NCBI RefSeq assembly: GCF_001592735.1
Contig: NZ_LUKE01000001.1
Location: 1,585,018-1,649,017 of the forward strand
Direction: 5' to 3'
DNA from: Bdellovibrio bacteriovorus
GTDB lineage: Bacteria > Bdellovibrionota > Bdellovibrionia > Bdellovibrionales > Bdellovibrionaceae
Length of the DNA stretch: 64,000 nt
A program made the position numbers and the translations under genes. The notes beneath the pieces were generated by a model. It searched no databases. It saw only the letters and a program-made list of their open reading frames with translations, and was not told the origin of the DNA. Numbering within the stretch: the first letter of the stretch is position 1; each line of letters opens with the position of its first letter. Positions 53,457-61,500 of the stretch are shown here, one piece after another.

Positions 53457-54335
53457 GTGCTTAAGACCTACGCGGATCTTACCAAGTTTGGCATAGTCGT
53501 ATTCTCAGTTCTTACGGGACTCGTCGGCTATGCCACTGGATTTCAGATCGAACACACTTTCGACTGGATCCTCTTTTTCAAAGTCATTGCTGGTATCTAT
53601 TGCATCAGCTCAGGCTCATTAGCATTAAATCAAGTTCAAGAGTGGAAATTAGATCAGAAAATGCCAAGAACCGCGAAGCGTCCCATTGCTTCCGGTAAAA
53701 TCAAACCTGCGGCAGCCGGAATTATGGCTTTGGTTTTGATCTTTGTGGGTTCGCAGCTTTTATTTGAAGTTCAACCTGTTGCCGGTTGGGTGGGGCTTTT
53801 TTGTATCTTCCTTTACAATGTGGCTTACACCATGTGGTGGAAACGTCGTTGGGTTTTTGCAGCTGTGCCGGGTGCAATCCCGGGGGCTTTACCGGTGACG
53901 ATTGGTTATGCGGCGGCAAATCCTGATATTTTCAATGCCGAATCATTGTATCTGTTTTTAATTATGTTCTTATGGCAAATGCCGCACTTTTGGGTTTTAG
54001 CGATTAAGTACAAAGATGATTACGCCAAGGGTGGCATCCCGACATTGCCCGTGGCTTTGGGGATGGATCGCAGTCTTTTTCAAATCGGTCTTTATACTTT
54101 TGCGTATGTGGGTGTGGCATTAGCCGCGCCTTTATTTGTTCACGCAAGTTGGATGTTCGTGCTTTTGACGTTCCCCTTTGCGTTTAAGCTTTTGCAAGAA
54201 TTTTATCGTTATTATAAATCTAACGGCACAGAACGCTGGCTCGCGTTTTTCATGTGGCTGAATGTTTCGATGTTGGTGTTTCTGGTAATCCCAGTCATCG
54301 ACAAATGGAACTTTTTGTTCATTTCTTCGAACTAA
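53457..54335 (+). CDS. ctaB: Protoheme IX farnesyltransferase (heme O synthase)
   Basis: A 292-residue UbiA-family membrane prenyltransferase. The first aspartate-rich loop is replaced as usual by NQVQEWKLDQKMPRTAKRP, with conserved Asp, Lys and Arg; the later loop is KYKDDYAKGGIPTLPV. It adds farnesyl to heme B, giving heme O for the oxidase. GTG start, poor ribosome site, eight bases after the previous gene. The next enzyme, heme A synthase (CtaA), is not in the window. Confidence 0.95.
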   Translation: MLKTYADLTKFGIVVFSVLTGLVGYATGFQIEHTFDWILFFKVIAGIYCISSGSLALNQVQEWKLDQKMPRTAKRPIASGKIKPAAAGIMALVLIFVGSQLLFEVQPVAGWVGLFCIFLYNVAYTMWWKRRWVFAAVPGAIPGALPVTIGYAAANPDIFNAESLYLFLIMFLWQMPHFWVLAIKYKDDYAKGGIPTLPVALGMDRSLFQIGLYTFAYVGVALAAPLFVHASWMFVLLTFPFAFKLLQEFYRYYKSNGTERWLAFFMWLNVSMLVFLVIPVIDKWNFLFISSN

Positions 54336-54393
54336 GAGTGCCCCCGCCAAAACCATGATTCCTTAATCCTCGATGCACCGAAGGGTTAAAGTA

Positions 54394-54421
54394 GCCCAAC
54401 CTTGGTCTAAGTGTATTGGGC
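54394..54421 (+). terminator. Hairpin after cytochrome oxidase operon
   Basis: GCCCAA (54394-54399) and TTGGGC (54416-54421) pair across a 16-base loop, about 60 bases after ctaB. There is no clear T-run, so termination is uncertain. Confidence 0.35.
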
Positions 54422-54452
54422 TCCTGCCCAAGACCCCTACGGGGCTGGCGCG

Positions 54453-54479
54453 CAAAAATGCCGTCATGGCATTTTTGTC
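54453..54479. terminator. Bidirectional terminator
   Basis: CAAAAATGCC and GGCATTTTTG flank a five-base loop, giving a T-rich arm on both strands. It sits at the stop codon of the small minus-strand gene and downstream of the oxidase operon. Confidence 0.8.
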
Positions 54480-54582
54480 ACTTTTGAACTTCTTGGATTT
54501 TTGGATATAAAACGATCATTAAAAAAGCTTTAGTTACAGCTAAAAAGCGCCGAATAGTACGTAACTTGTCGTGGTTACGCAT
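54478..54582 (-). CDS. 34-residue small basic protein with ideal ribosome site
   Basis: From ATG 54582 a 34-codon frame encodes a protein starting MRNHDKLRTIRRFLAVTKAF and ending KIQEVQK. AAAGGAGGT, a near-complete complement to the 16S rRNA tail, lies five bases upstream. A terminator directly follows the stop. The sequence is a basic amphipathic helix with a hydrophobic patch (FLMIVLY), like small membrane-binding proteins. A further terminator lies 40 bases upstream, between it and the GST gene, so its promoter is unclear. Function unknown. Confidence 0.65.
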   Translation of the reverse strand: MRNHDKLRTIRRFLAVTKAFLMIVLYPKIQEVQK

Positions 54583-54620
54583 ATCGGACCTCCTTTGTTC
54601 TTTCGGACAATGAGGTTCAC

Positions 54621-54656
54621 CAAAAACGGATTTGGCGGAAGCAAAATCCGTTTTTG
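54621..54656 (-). terminator. Terminator after the GST gene
   Basis: CAAAAACGGATTT (54621-54633) and AAATCCGTTTTTG (54643-54656) form a 13-base stem. Its position 17 bases after the stop fits the minus-strand GST gene. Confidence 0.85.
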
Positions 54657-54672
54657 CATTTTTAAGACCTAC

Positions 54673-55332
54673 TTATTTAGTGCGAAGATCTTCTGGTGTA
54701 TCAATCTGTCTGAATGGATCGGCTTTGATAAAGGCCGGGTGTTTGGTGCAGTTTTCATAAATCTTAGTGAGCGTTTTGTATTTGCTGGTGTCGACTTTGA
54801 AGCGATTGCTGGTCAGCATTTGCGGGATTAAGAAAACATCGGCCATGGTGATTTCGTCACCAAAGGTGTATTTGCCAGAAAACTCGCTCGCAATATTTTC
54901 TAAGGTTTCTAAGCCTTGTGGCAACCAATGGGCCATCCAGCCTTCTTTCATTTCTTGGGAATATTGGTGCTTGGTTTCCATGTACTTCAGGGTTTTTAAA
55001 TTACCCATTGGGTGCATAAAGGAATTGATGACTTCGCAGAACTGACGAATACGGGCTCGTTTGTAAGGGTCTTTTGGCAGCAAAGGGTTTTGGGGGAAGA
55101 CTTCATCAAGATATTCCACAATGGCAAAAGATTCTGGAATTGCCTGACCATTATGAACCAACGTTGGTAATCCCCCTAAGGGATTTAGCTTCAAGTAAGC
55201 GGGATCTCGTTGTTCGTTTTTTAAAAGATTCACGGCTTTGTAGTCATAGTCCAAACCTTTAAGGTTTAAGGCTAAGCGAACGCGGTAAGAAGTAGAGCTT
55301 CGAAAATAGTTGTAAAGAACCAAACCAGCCAT
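54673..55332 (-). CDS. maiA: Maleylacetoacetate isomerase / zeta-class glutathione S-transferase
   Basis: A 219-residue GST. The N-terminal thioredoxin-like half has the zeta motif SSTSYRVRLALNLKGL with catalytic serines, GGLPTLVHNG and the glutathione-binding PESFAIVEYLDE. The C-terminal half is helical. Zeta enzymes isomerise maleylacetoacetate to fumarylacetoacetate in tyrosine breakdown, matching the fumarylacetoacetase-family gene at 56800. AAAGGA precedes ATG. Confidence 0.88.
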   Translation of the reverse strand: MAGLVLYNYFRSSTSYRVRLALNLKGLDYDYKAVNLLKNEQRDPAYLKLNPLGGLPTLVHNGQAIPESFAIVEYLDEVFPQNPLLPKDPYKRARIRQFCEVINSFMHPMGNLKTLKYMETKHQYSQEMKEGWMAHWLPQGLETLENIASEFSGKYTFGDEITMADVFLIPQMLTSNRFKVDTSKYKTLTKIYENCTKHPAFIKADPFRQIDTPEDLRTK

Positions 55333-55399
55333 GATAATTCCTTTAGATAATTGTTTAGAGTTTCCGTCTGAAACTTATATTCAGTCAAAGGACTTTGCG

Positions 55400-56125
55400 G
55401 TGCCGAATCGGTTTATCTTTTCGCTGCGTTTTTCAACGAAGGTCTTTTTTAGACTTTCGATGCTGGCTTTGATCATGATCGTTTTCATGACACTCTTCCG
55501 ATTGAATCTGTACTTTCTTTCTGTCTTTCATGCGACACCGGATGCCGTTTTTGTAGAGGTCGCTCAGTCCTTCCTGGCGGGGTTTCGCTTTGATGTGCTG
55601 ATTTTTGGATTTTTAATGATCCCGATTTATTTCTTGCTGATGATTCAGGCCTTTAGTGAAAAATGGCCCAGCGGAGTTTTGATCGGGTATAAGATTTATT
55701 TCGGGATTGTGTGGTCCTTAATCTGTGTGCTGACTTACATAGATTTTTTCCATTTTTCCAGATACGGGGCGCGCATGCGCTTTGCGGATTACACCTCGTG
55801 GAATTTTGCAAAATTAGTAGAAGAGATGGAGCTTTTGCAGCGCCATCAGGTTTTGATTTTCAGTGTGATCACAGTGATGTTATTAAGCTTAGGCTATATG
55901 CTGACAAAGTCGCTGCGCTTTGGTGAGTGGAAGGATGAGTTCTCTCCGCAAGCAGGATCAAAAATCGAAGTCGTTTGGCGTGTGGTGTTTCCTTTATTGA
56001 TCGTATTCTTGGCCGCCCGTGGCACCGTTGATGCGCATCATCTGGGTTTAGAGCACAGCGAAGTATCCAGCATGAAACCTATAAACGAAATGGCTTTAAG
56101 TCCAGTCTGGTGTTTCGATAAGTGA
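55400..56125 (+). CDS. Truncated LTA-synthase/phosphoglycerol-transferase-like membrane domain
   Basis: A protein of about 241 residues with five membrane helices. It looks like the N-terminal membrane half of LTA synthase or MdoB-type phosphoglycerol transferases (RYGARMRFADYTSWNFAKL, AARGTVDAHHLGLEHSEVSS) and stops where the catalytic sulfatase-like domain should start (INEMALSPVW). No sulfatase sequence follows before the next gene. It may be a remnant or a stand-alone domain. I start at GTG 55400 with AAAGGA upstream; ATG 55331 overlaps the GST start. Confidence 0.6.
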   Translation: MPNRFIFSLRFSTKVFFRLSMLALIMIVFMTLFRLNLYFLSVFHATPDAVFVEVAQSFLAGFRFDVLIFGFLMIPIYFLLMIQAFSEKWPSGVLIGYKIYFGIVWSLICVLTYIDFFHFSRYGARMRFADYTSWNFAKLVEEMELLQRHQVLIFSVITVMLLSLGYMLTKSLRFGEWKDEFSPQAGSKIEVVWRVVFPLLIVFLAARGTVDAHHLGLEHSEVSSMKPINEMALSPVWCFDK

Positions 56126-56237
56126 AACGCTTCGCTGTCCCTTTGCGTCGCAAGGGGCCGTTAGCAGATGGCAACAGCCTCATTTTGTGGGATTATTTAG
56201 ATCAGCTTCCTTTAAGGATGCATTGGAGGATTTTAGT

Positions 56238-56780
56238 ATGAAAAAGCTAACACTTGCTTTGGTAGCTATTCTTGGTTTTGCAGCAACGCCAGCGATGGCC
56301 GATATTGATTACGGTTTAGAAGTGGGCATTCGTCAGCAGTCGGGTGACGTAAAAAGTGGTTCTACGGATTCGCAAATGGGTTTGCAATTTGGCGCGACAG
56401 TGCATGCACCCCTTTCAGGTCCTTGGCATCTTCGTACCGGTATGTTGTACACCCAACGTCCGTTGGTTGTTAAAGCGACTCCGGATAATAAAGTCACCAT
56501 GAACTACTTGGATATCCCGGTCGCTCTTATGTACAAGTTTGAAGAAGGTGCGGGCGTTTATGCCGGTATTTCTTTAGCGATGAATTTGGATAAAAAAGCA
56601 GATTCTGGAACGGTTGAAGATGTAAAGTCACCAATGACTCCGTTTATTTTAGGTGCGACTTTCAAGTTTGCCGAAAATCTTGGCGCGGGAATCTATTACG
56701 AAACAGCTAGTGGTGAAGCCGCTAAAAATTTAGAAAACTATCGCGCCGTGGGCGCAAACTTGATGATCACTTTTGATTAA
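56238..56780 (+). CDS. Outer-membrane beta-barrel protein
   Basis: A 180-residue protein with signal peptide (LALVAILGFAATPAMA). Strands with alternating aromatics (DIDYGLEVGIRQQSG, YLDIPVALMYKF, LGAGIYYETASG) and a C-terminal LMITFD suggest a PorT/OmpX-type barrel. ATG 56238 has GGAGG eight bases before it; the longer frame to 56187 lacks one. Twenty bases before the FAH gene, so possibly co-transcribed. Confidence 0.75.
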   Translation: MKKLTLALVAILGFAATPAMADIDYGLEVGIRQQSGDVKSGSTDSQMGLQFGATVHAPLSGPWHLRTGMLYTQRPLVVKATPDNKVTMNYLDIPVALMYKFEEGAGVYAGISLAMNLDKKADSGTVEDVKSPMTPFILGATFKFAENLGAGIYYETASGEAAKNLENYRAVGANLMITFD

Positions 56781-56799
56781 TACTAAATAGGGACTTGTC

Positions 56800-57780
56800 G
56801 TGAAACTTGGTTCATTAAAGTCCCCACACAGCCGTGATGGGGAACTTTGCGTTGTAAGCAAAGATTTAAAAACGGCAGTAAAGGCGACACAAATCGCACC
56901 GAACTTGCGTGAAGCCTTAGAGCATTGGAAAGATAAAGAATCTGCTTTGCAGAAGCTTTATACAGATCTTAATGCGGGCACTGCGAAAGACTCATTCTTG
57001 GTGAATGAATCTGAATTCCATTCCGCGATGCCACGCACGTGGCTTTTTGCTGACGGCTCAGCTTTCATTCATCATATCAAGCTTGTGCGTATGGCGCGTA
57101 AAGCTCCATTGCCAGAGACTTTAGAAACCGTTCCTTTGATGTATCAAGGGGAATGCGGTCAGTTCTTAGCACCGACTGAAGATATTCCACAGCGTGATTT
57201 TTCTCACGGGACGGACTTTGAAGGTGAAGTGGGTGTGATCACGGATTTTGTACCGATGGGAATCACCCCGGAAGAAGCCTTAAAGAAAATCCGCTTATTA
57301 GTTTTAATTAACGACGTTTCTTTACGCGGCTTGATTCCAGAGGAATTAGCGCAAGGTTTTGGGTTTTTCCAAAGTAAACCAGCTTCAGCACTTTCGCCAT
57401 TCACGGTGACTCCGGATGAGTTAGGCACATCTTATCAAAATGGCCGTATCAATTTGCCGTTAACGGTGAATTATAATGGTGAATTCTTTGGTAAGGCCAA
57501 TGCGGGTGCCATGCACTTTCACTTTGGTCAGTTGATCGCGCACGCAGCGAAAACTCGTAACTTAGCAGCAGGCTCTATTATTGGAAGCGGAACAGTTTCT
57601 AATGATGTTCAAGGGGCAGGTTCAAGTTGTTTGGCTGAAAAGCGTATGATTGAACAAATTGAAACAGGTTCTATTAAAACGCCATTTATGAAGGCTGGGG
57701 ACACCATCGAGATGGAAATGCTTGATGAAAAAGGTCACAGCATTTTTGGGCGTATCTTTCAAAAAGTGAAGGCCGTTTAA
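56800..57780 (+). CDS. Fumarylacetoacetate hydrolase family protein
   Basis: A 326-residue FAH-family enzyme. The metal-binding core is seen in DFSHGTDFEGEVGVITD (acidic ligands), INDVSLRGL and SKPASALSPFTV, and in GSGTVSNDVQGAGSSC. The family hydrolyses fumarylacetoacetate to fumarate and acetoacetate. With maiA on the other side of the truncated gene it suggests tyrosine catabolism; homogentisate dioxygenase is not in the window. GTG start after AGGGA. Confidence 0.88.
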   Translation: MKLGSLKSPHSRDGELCVVSKDLKTAVKATQIAPNLREALEHWKDKESALQKLYTDLNAGTAKDSFLVNESEFHSAMPRTWLFADGSAFIHHIKLVRMARKAPLPETLETVPLMYQGECGQFLAPTEDIPQRDFSHGTDFEGEVGVITDFVPMGITPEEALKKIRLLVLINDVSLRGLIPEELAQGFGFFQSKPASALSPFTVTPDELGTSYQNGRINLPLTVNYNGEFFGKANAGAMHFHFGQLIAHAAKTRNLAAGSIIGSGTVSNDVQGAGSSCLAEKRMIEQIETGSIKTPFMKAGDTIEMEMLDEKGHSIFGRIFQKVKAV

Positions 57781-57797
57781 GCCTTCACTTGTTCTTA

Positions 57798-57818
57798 AGC
57801 TCCGGCTTTCCCGGAGCT
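57798..57818. terminator. Hairpin between convergent FAH and sodC genes
   Basis: AGCTCCGG (57798-57805) and CCGGAGCT (57811-57818) form a perfect stem with a short loop. There is no strong T-run on either side; partial terminator. Confidence 0.5.
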
Positions 57819-57830
57819 CTGATCTAAGTC

Positions 57831-58394
57831 TTAGTTAACAGCTTCAATAATTCCACACGCAATACGCGCGCCAGAGTTTCCAGCTGGTTGAGATTTAAAA
57901 TCGTCTTTGTCTTTATGAATAACAACCGCGCGACCTAAGATGCCGTTGGGTGCAGATTTCAAAGTCACGCCATTAACTGTGATTGTTGATTTCGCCACAC
58001 CTTTGCCATTCGCCATTAGATTTCCAAGATCCCCTTCGTGACGAGCTTTTGAATCTAAAGAACCATGTTGATGAGTGCTGCTGACAGTAAAGTGAGGTCC
58101 CGCAGACGCAAAATCCGCTTTGCTGCAATCGCCGACTTCGTGGATGTGGAAACCATGAGGTCCGGCTTTCAAGCCTTCAACCATCGACTCAACTTTCATG
58201 GCACCATTTTCTTCAGTGAAATGAATGATGCCTTTCACCTTTTGGCCATTAGCTGCCTTTAGAACGGCTTGAGCACGTGTGGGTGCTGGAGCTACTGGCG
58301 TTACCGCCGCTGTTGTTTCTTCTGCTTTCTTTTGAGAGTGCGAGCAAGAAATCATCATTGCCGAAATCAAGGTCAGAGCGATCACCGTTTTCAT
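57831..58394 (-). CDS. sodC: Cu/Zn superoxide dismutase lipoprotein
   Basis: A 187-residue lipoprotein (lipobox MISC, Cys17) followed by an Ala/Pro-rich linker and a Cu/Zn SOD domain: GFHIHEVGDC with copper histidines, GPHF and HQHG, the zinc-loop RHEGDLGNL, and GNSGARIACG with the second disulfide cysteine. It removes superoxide in the envelope. ATG 58394 with AAAGGAG upstream; the longer frame to 58484 is not supported. Confidence 0.94.
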   Translation of the reverse strand: MKTVIALTLISAMMISCSHSQKKAEETTAAVTPVAPAPTRAQAVLKAANGQKVKGIIHFTEENGAMKVESMVEGLKAGPHGFHIHEVGDCSKADFASAGPHFTVSSTHQHGSLDSKARHEGDLGNLMANGKGVAKSTITVNGVTLKSAPNGILGRAVVIHKDKDDFKSQPAGNSGARIACGIIEAVN

Positions 58395-58517
58395 CAAATA
58401 CTCCTTTGTTGTTAAAAACAGGAAATATTCTAACACTGTCAAAATAGAACGGCCAAGAGCATTATAAGATGACACGACCTTCACGAGCTCTGAAGCTTAA
58501 GACTCCGAGGAGATTTT

Positions 58518-61500
58518 ATGATCTTAAATGCGCTATTGGCTTTTTCTGTTTCTCTTGTCATCGCACAGGAAAAAGTTCAGGTAAAAAACGTCACACCCCA
58601 AGGTTATGTAAAATCAGTGGATCAGATTCGCATTGAGTTCGCAAAACCCATGGTTAAGTTCGGCGAGATAAACTTAGCATTTCCGGCTAAAAGCAATTGT
58701 TTTCAAGGAGGTCAAGGGCGCTGGGTCGATACTCGTAATTGGGTTTATGACTTTAAAGAAACTTTACCCGGTGGTAAATCTTGCGGCATTTCTGTTGGTG
58801 ATAAGGATTTTAAATTTAACACGGGTGGATCGCACATCGTTTCTGTATTTCCTCGTCAGTATCGTCCGATTGAGCCAGATCAAAATTTTATCCTCATTTT
58901 AGACAGCCCCGTAAAAAAGGACACAGTGGCAAAAGGGGCTTATTTTGTCGTGGCTGGATTAGGGGATCGCATCCCACTGCAAGTGGTTGAGGGATCGGAA
59001 GCAAATAAAGTCAAAGCAGCTGCTGAAAAAGAATATAAATACGAAGATGAAGAGTTAAAAAAGAAATACTGGATCGTAGTTAAATCTTCACGTCTTTTCC
59101 CACCACAAGCGGAAGTCAGCCTTGTCTGGGGTAAAGAAGTTCAATCGGAATCAGGTAGTACTTCGCCAGAACCAGAAAATTTTGCTTTTACGGTGGTGGA
59201 ACCCTTTAAAGCAAGTTTTTCTTGCGAACGTGAAGCCGCGAATAAACCTTGTGTGCCTATTTTAGGTTTCCGCTTAAGTTTTTCAGGCTCTATTTCAACA
59301 GCAGATGCGAAGAAAATTTATTTAGAAGGTGCAGACAAAAATAAAATTTACGCTTCCGGTTTAGATGATCCCAAAGATCGCACCACGTTGCTTGAGTTTA
59401 AAGGCCCCTATCCACAAAAAGCCGAATATCAACTGGTGATTCCTTCAGGTCTTAAAGATGAAAATGGACGAGAGCTCAGTAACAAGGCGCAATTCCCTTT
59501 AAAAGTAAAAACGGGCGAAGATCCGGCGTTGTTAAAATTTTCAGCCTCTTTTGGTTTGTTAGAAGCGGGGCCAGAGGCGGCGATTGCTGTCACACTACGC
59601 AGAGTTGAAAAATCCTTAAGCACGCAGTTTATGGGATGGACGGGACAGTTGACGGCCGATAAGTTTGCGCAAATTCTTAAGGTTCTCAACGAAATCGAAA
59701 ATAATCCTTACGATTCCACGCGATTAAAAAGCATGAAGTCTTTCCCCGCAAAAAAGATTCAAGTGCAAAAGCCTTTGAAGGCTTCGGACGTGGAAGTTGT
59801 GGGAATTCCACTTAAAGAAAATGGCTTTTATGCCGTTGAAATTGAAAGCCCTTTGTTAGGACAAAGTTTATTAGATAAGAAAACGCCTTATTTTGTTAGA
59901 ACAGCGGCATTAGTCACAAGTATGACGACTCATGTGAAATACAACGACGATGAAGCCTGGGTGTGGGTGACGCGTTTGCAGGACGCCCACGTGGTCGACG
60001 GTGCTAAGATAAAAATCTATGACGTCAAGGGCCAAGAAGTGGCCCAAGGGATCAGCGGTGCCCAAGGCATGGCGCGCTTAAAGTTTAATAAACCGGTTTC
60101 AAAACTTCCTAATATTTCTGAAGGACGTTACACATCTGGGTTTTTTGTAGTTGCTGAAAAAGGAAATGATTTTACATTCACTCATTCATCTTGGGATAAC
60201 GGGATTGAAAACTGGCGCTTCCAATTAGGTCTTTATGGCGGTGATTCAGGAGTTATCGGACATGCGATTTTAGATCGCACGCTATTCCGCCCCGAAGAAA
60301 AGCTTTCAGCTAAAATTCTTATCAGAAAAACTGCTGAAAAAGGTTTAAGCCTGCCGAGTGGAAAAGAGTGGCCAAGCAAGGTCAGCTTTAATCACGAATC
60401 GGGTGTTCAAAATTTTGATCTCCCTTTGAAGTGGAATAAAAAGACCGGCGTGGCTTTGGTTAACTGGGCGCTCCCCGCCGGCATCAAGATGGGTTCTTGG
60501 TCCATGACTTTAAAAGTTCCTAAGGGAAGTTCTGATCTGAATGTGGGGCAATTTTCGGTGGACGCATTTCGTATTCCACTTATGCAGGTGCAGATTCAAG
60601 GTCAGCCCGAATATATGTTAGAAAAGAATATCGCGCTTCAATCGCAAGTTCGATATTTCTCTGGCGGGGCCGCGCCTAACTTGCCAATCAAGGTTCGTTG
60701 GAGTGTGGAACCCGACGGATTTGTGCCGCAAGATTCTGATTTGCAAGATTATAGCTTTGCAAACGGATCCGTGAAAGAAGGTGTATTCCGTTCAGGTGAA
60801 GACGAAGGCGCCCGTCATATCCCTCAAGCTGGGACCTTGGAGGTGAAGACAAATGATCAAGGTGTCGCAGATATCAAGATTAATAGTATTAAGTATTCTG
60901 CGGGTCCTCAACGACTGCGTGCTGAAGTGGAATATAAAGATCCAAATGGTGAAATTAAAAATTCCGTAAGATCATTTGGCTTATGGCCGTCGCAATTGGT
61001 TTTAGGTATTAAAACCAAATCATGGTGGGCAACCCAAAGCTCAGTGGAATTTGAGGTCGTAGCTTTAGATGTCATGCAAAAACCCCAAGTGGGGCAAAAA
61101 GTTCAGGTCGATCTTTATACCAGCAATTACTATTCACATCGTAAGCGTTTGGTGGGTGGTTTTTACGCCTATGAAGATTTCACCGAAAATAAGAAAATCG
61201 GCGAGCTTTGTCGCGGCGAAACCAACGCCCAGGGACTTTTTAGTTGTGTGGGACAAAGCAAAGTGAGCGGTTCGGTCTTAGCCGTTGTTCGATCCAAAGA
61301 CAGCAAAGGTCGGGAAAGCTTTGCGCGGGTTAATCAATGGATTGTGAAGCCTGGCGAAAACCAATGGTTTGGTTCTGATGATCACGATCGCGCGGATCTG
61401 ATTCCATTCAGAAAATCCTATGATCCGGGTGAAGTGGCAGAACTGCAATTGCGCACTCCTTTCCCAGAAGCAAAAGTCTTAGTGACGGTGGAGCGTGATT

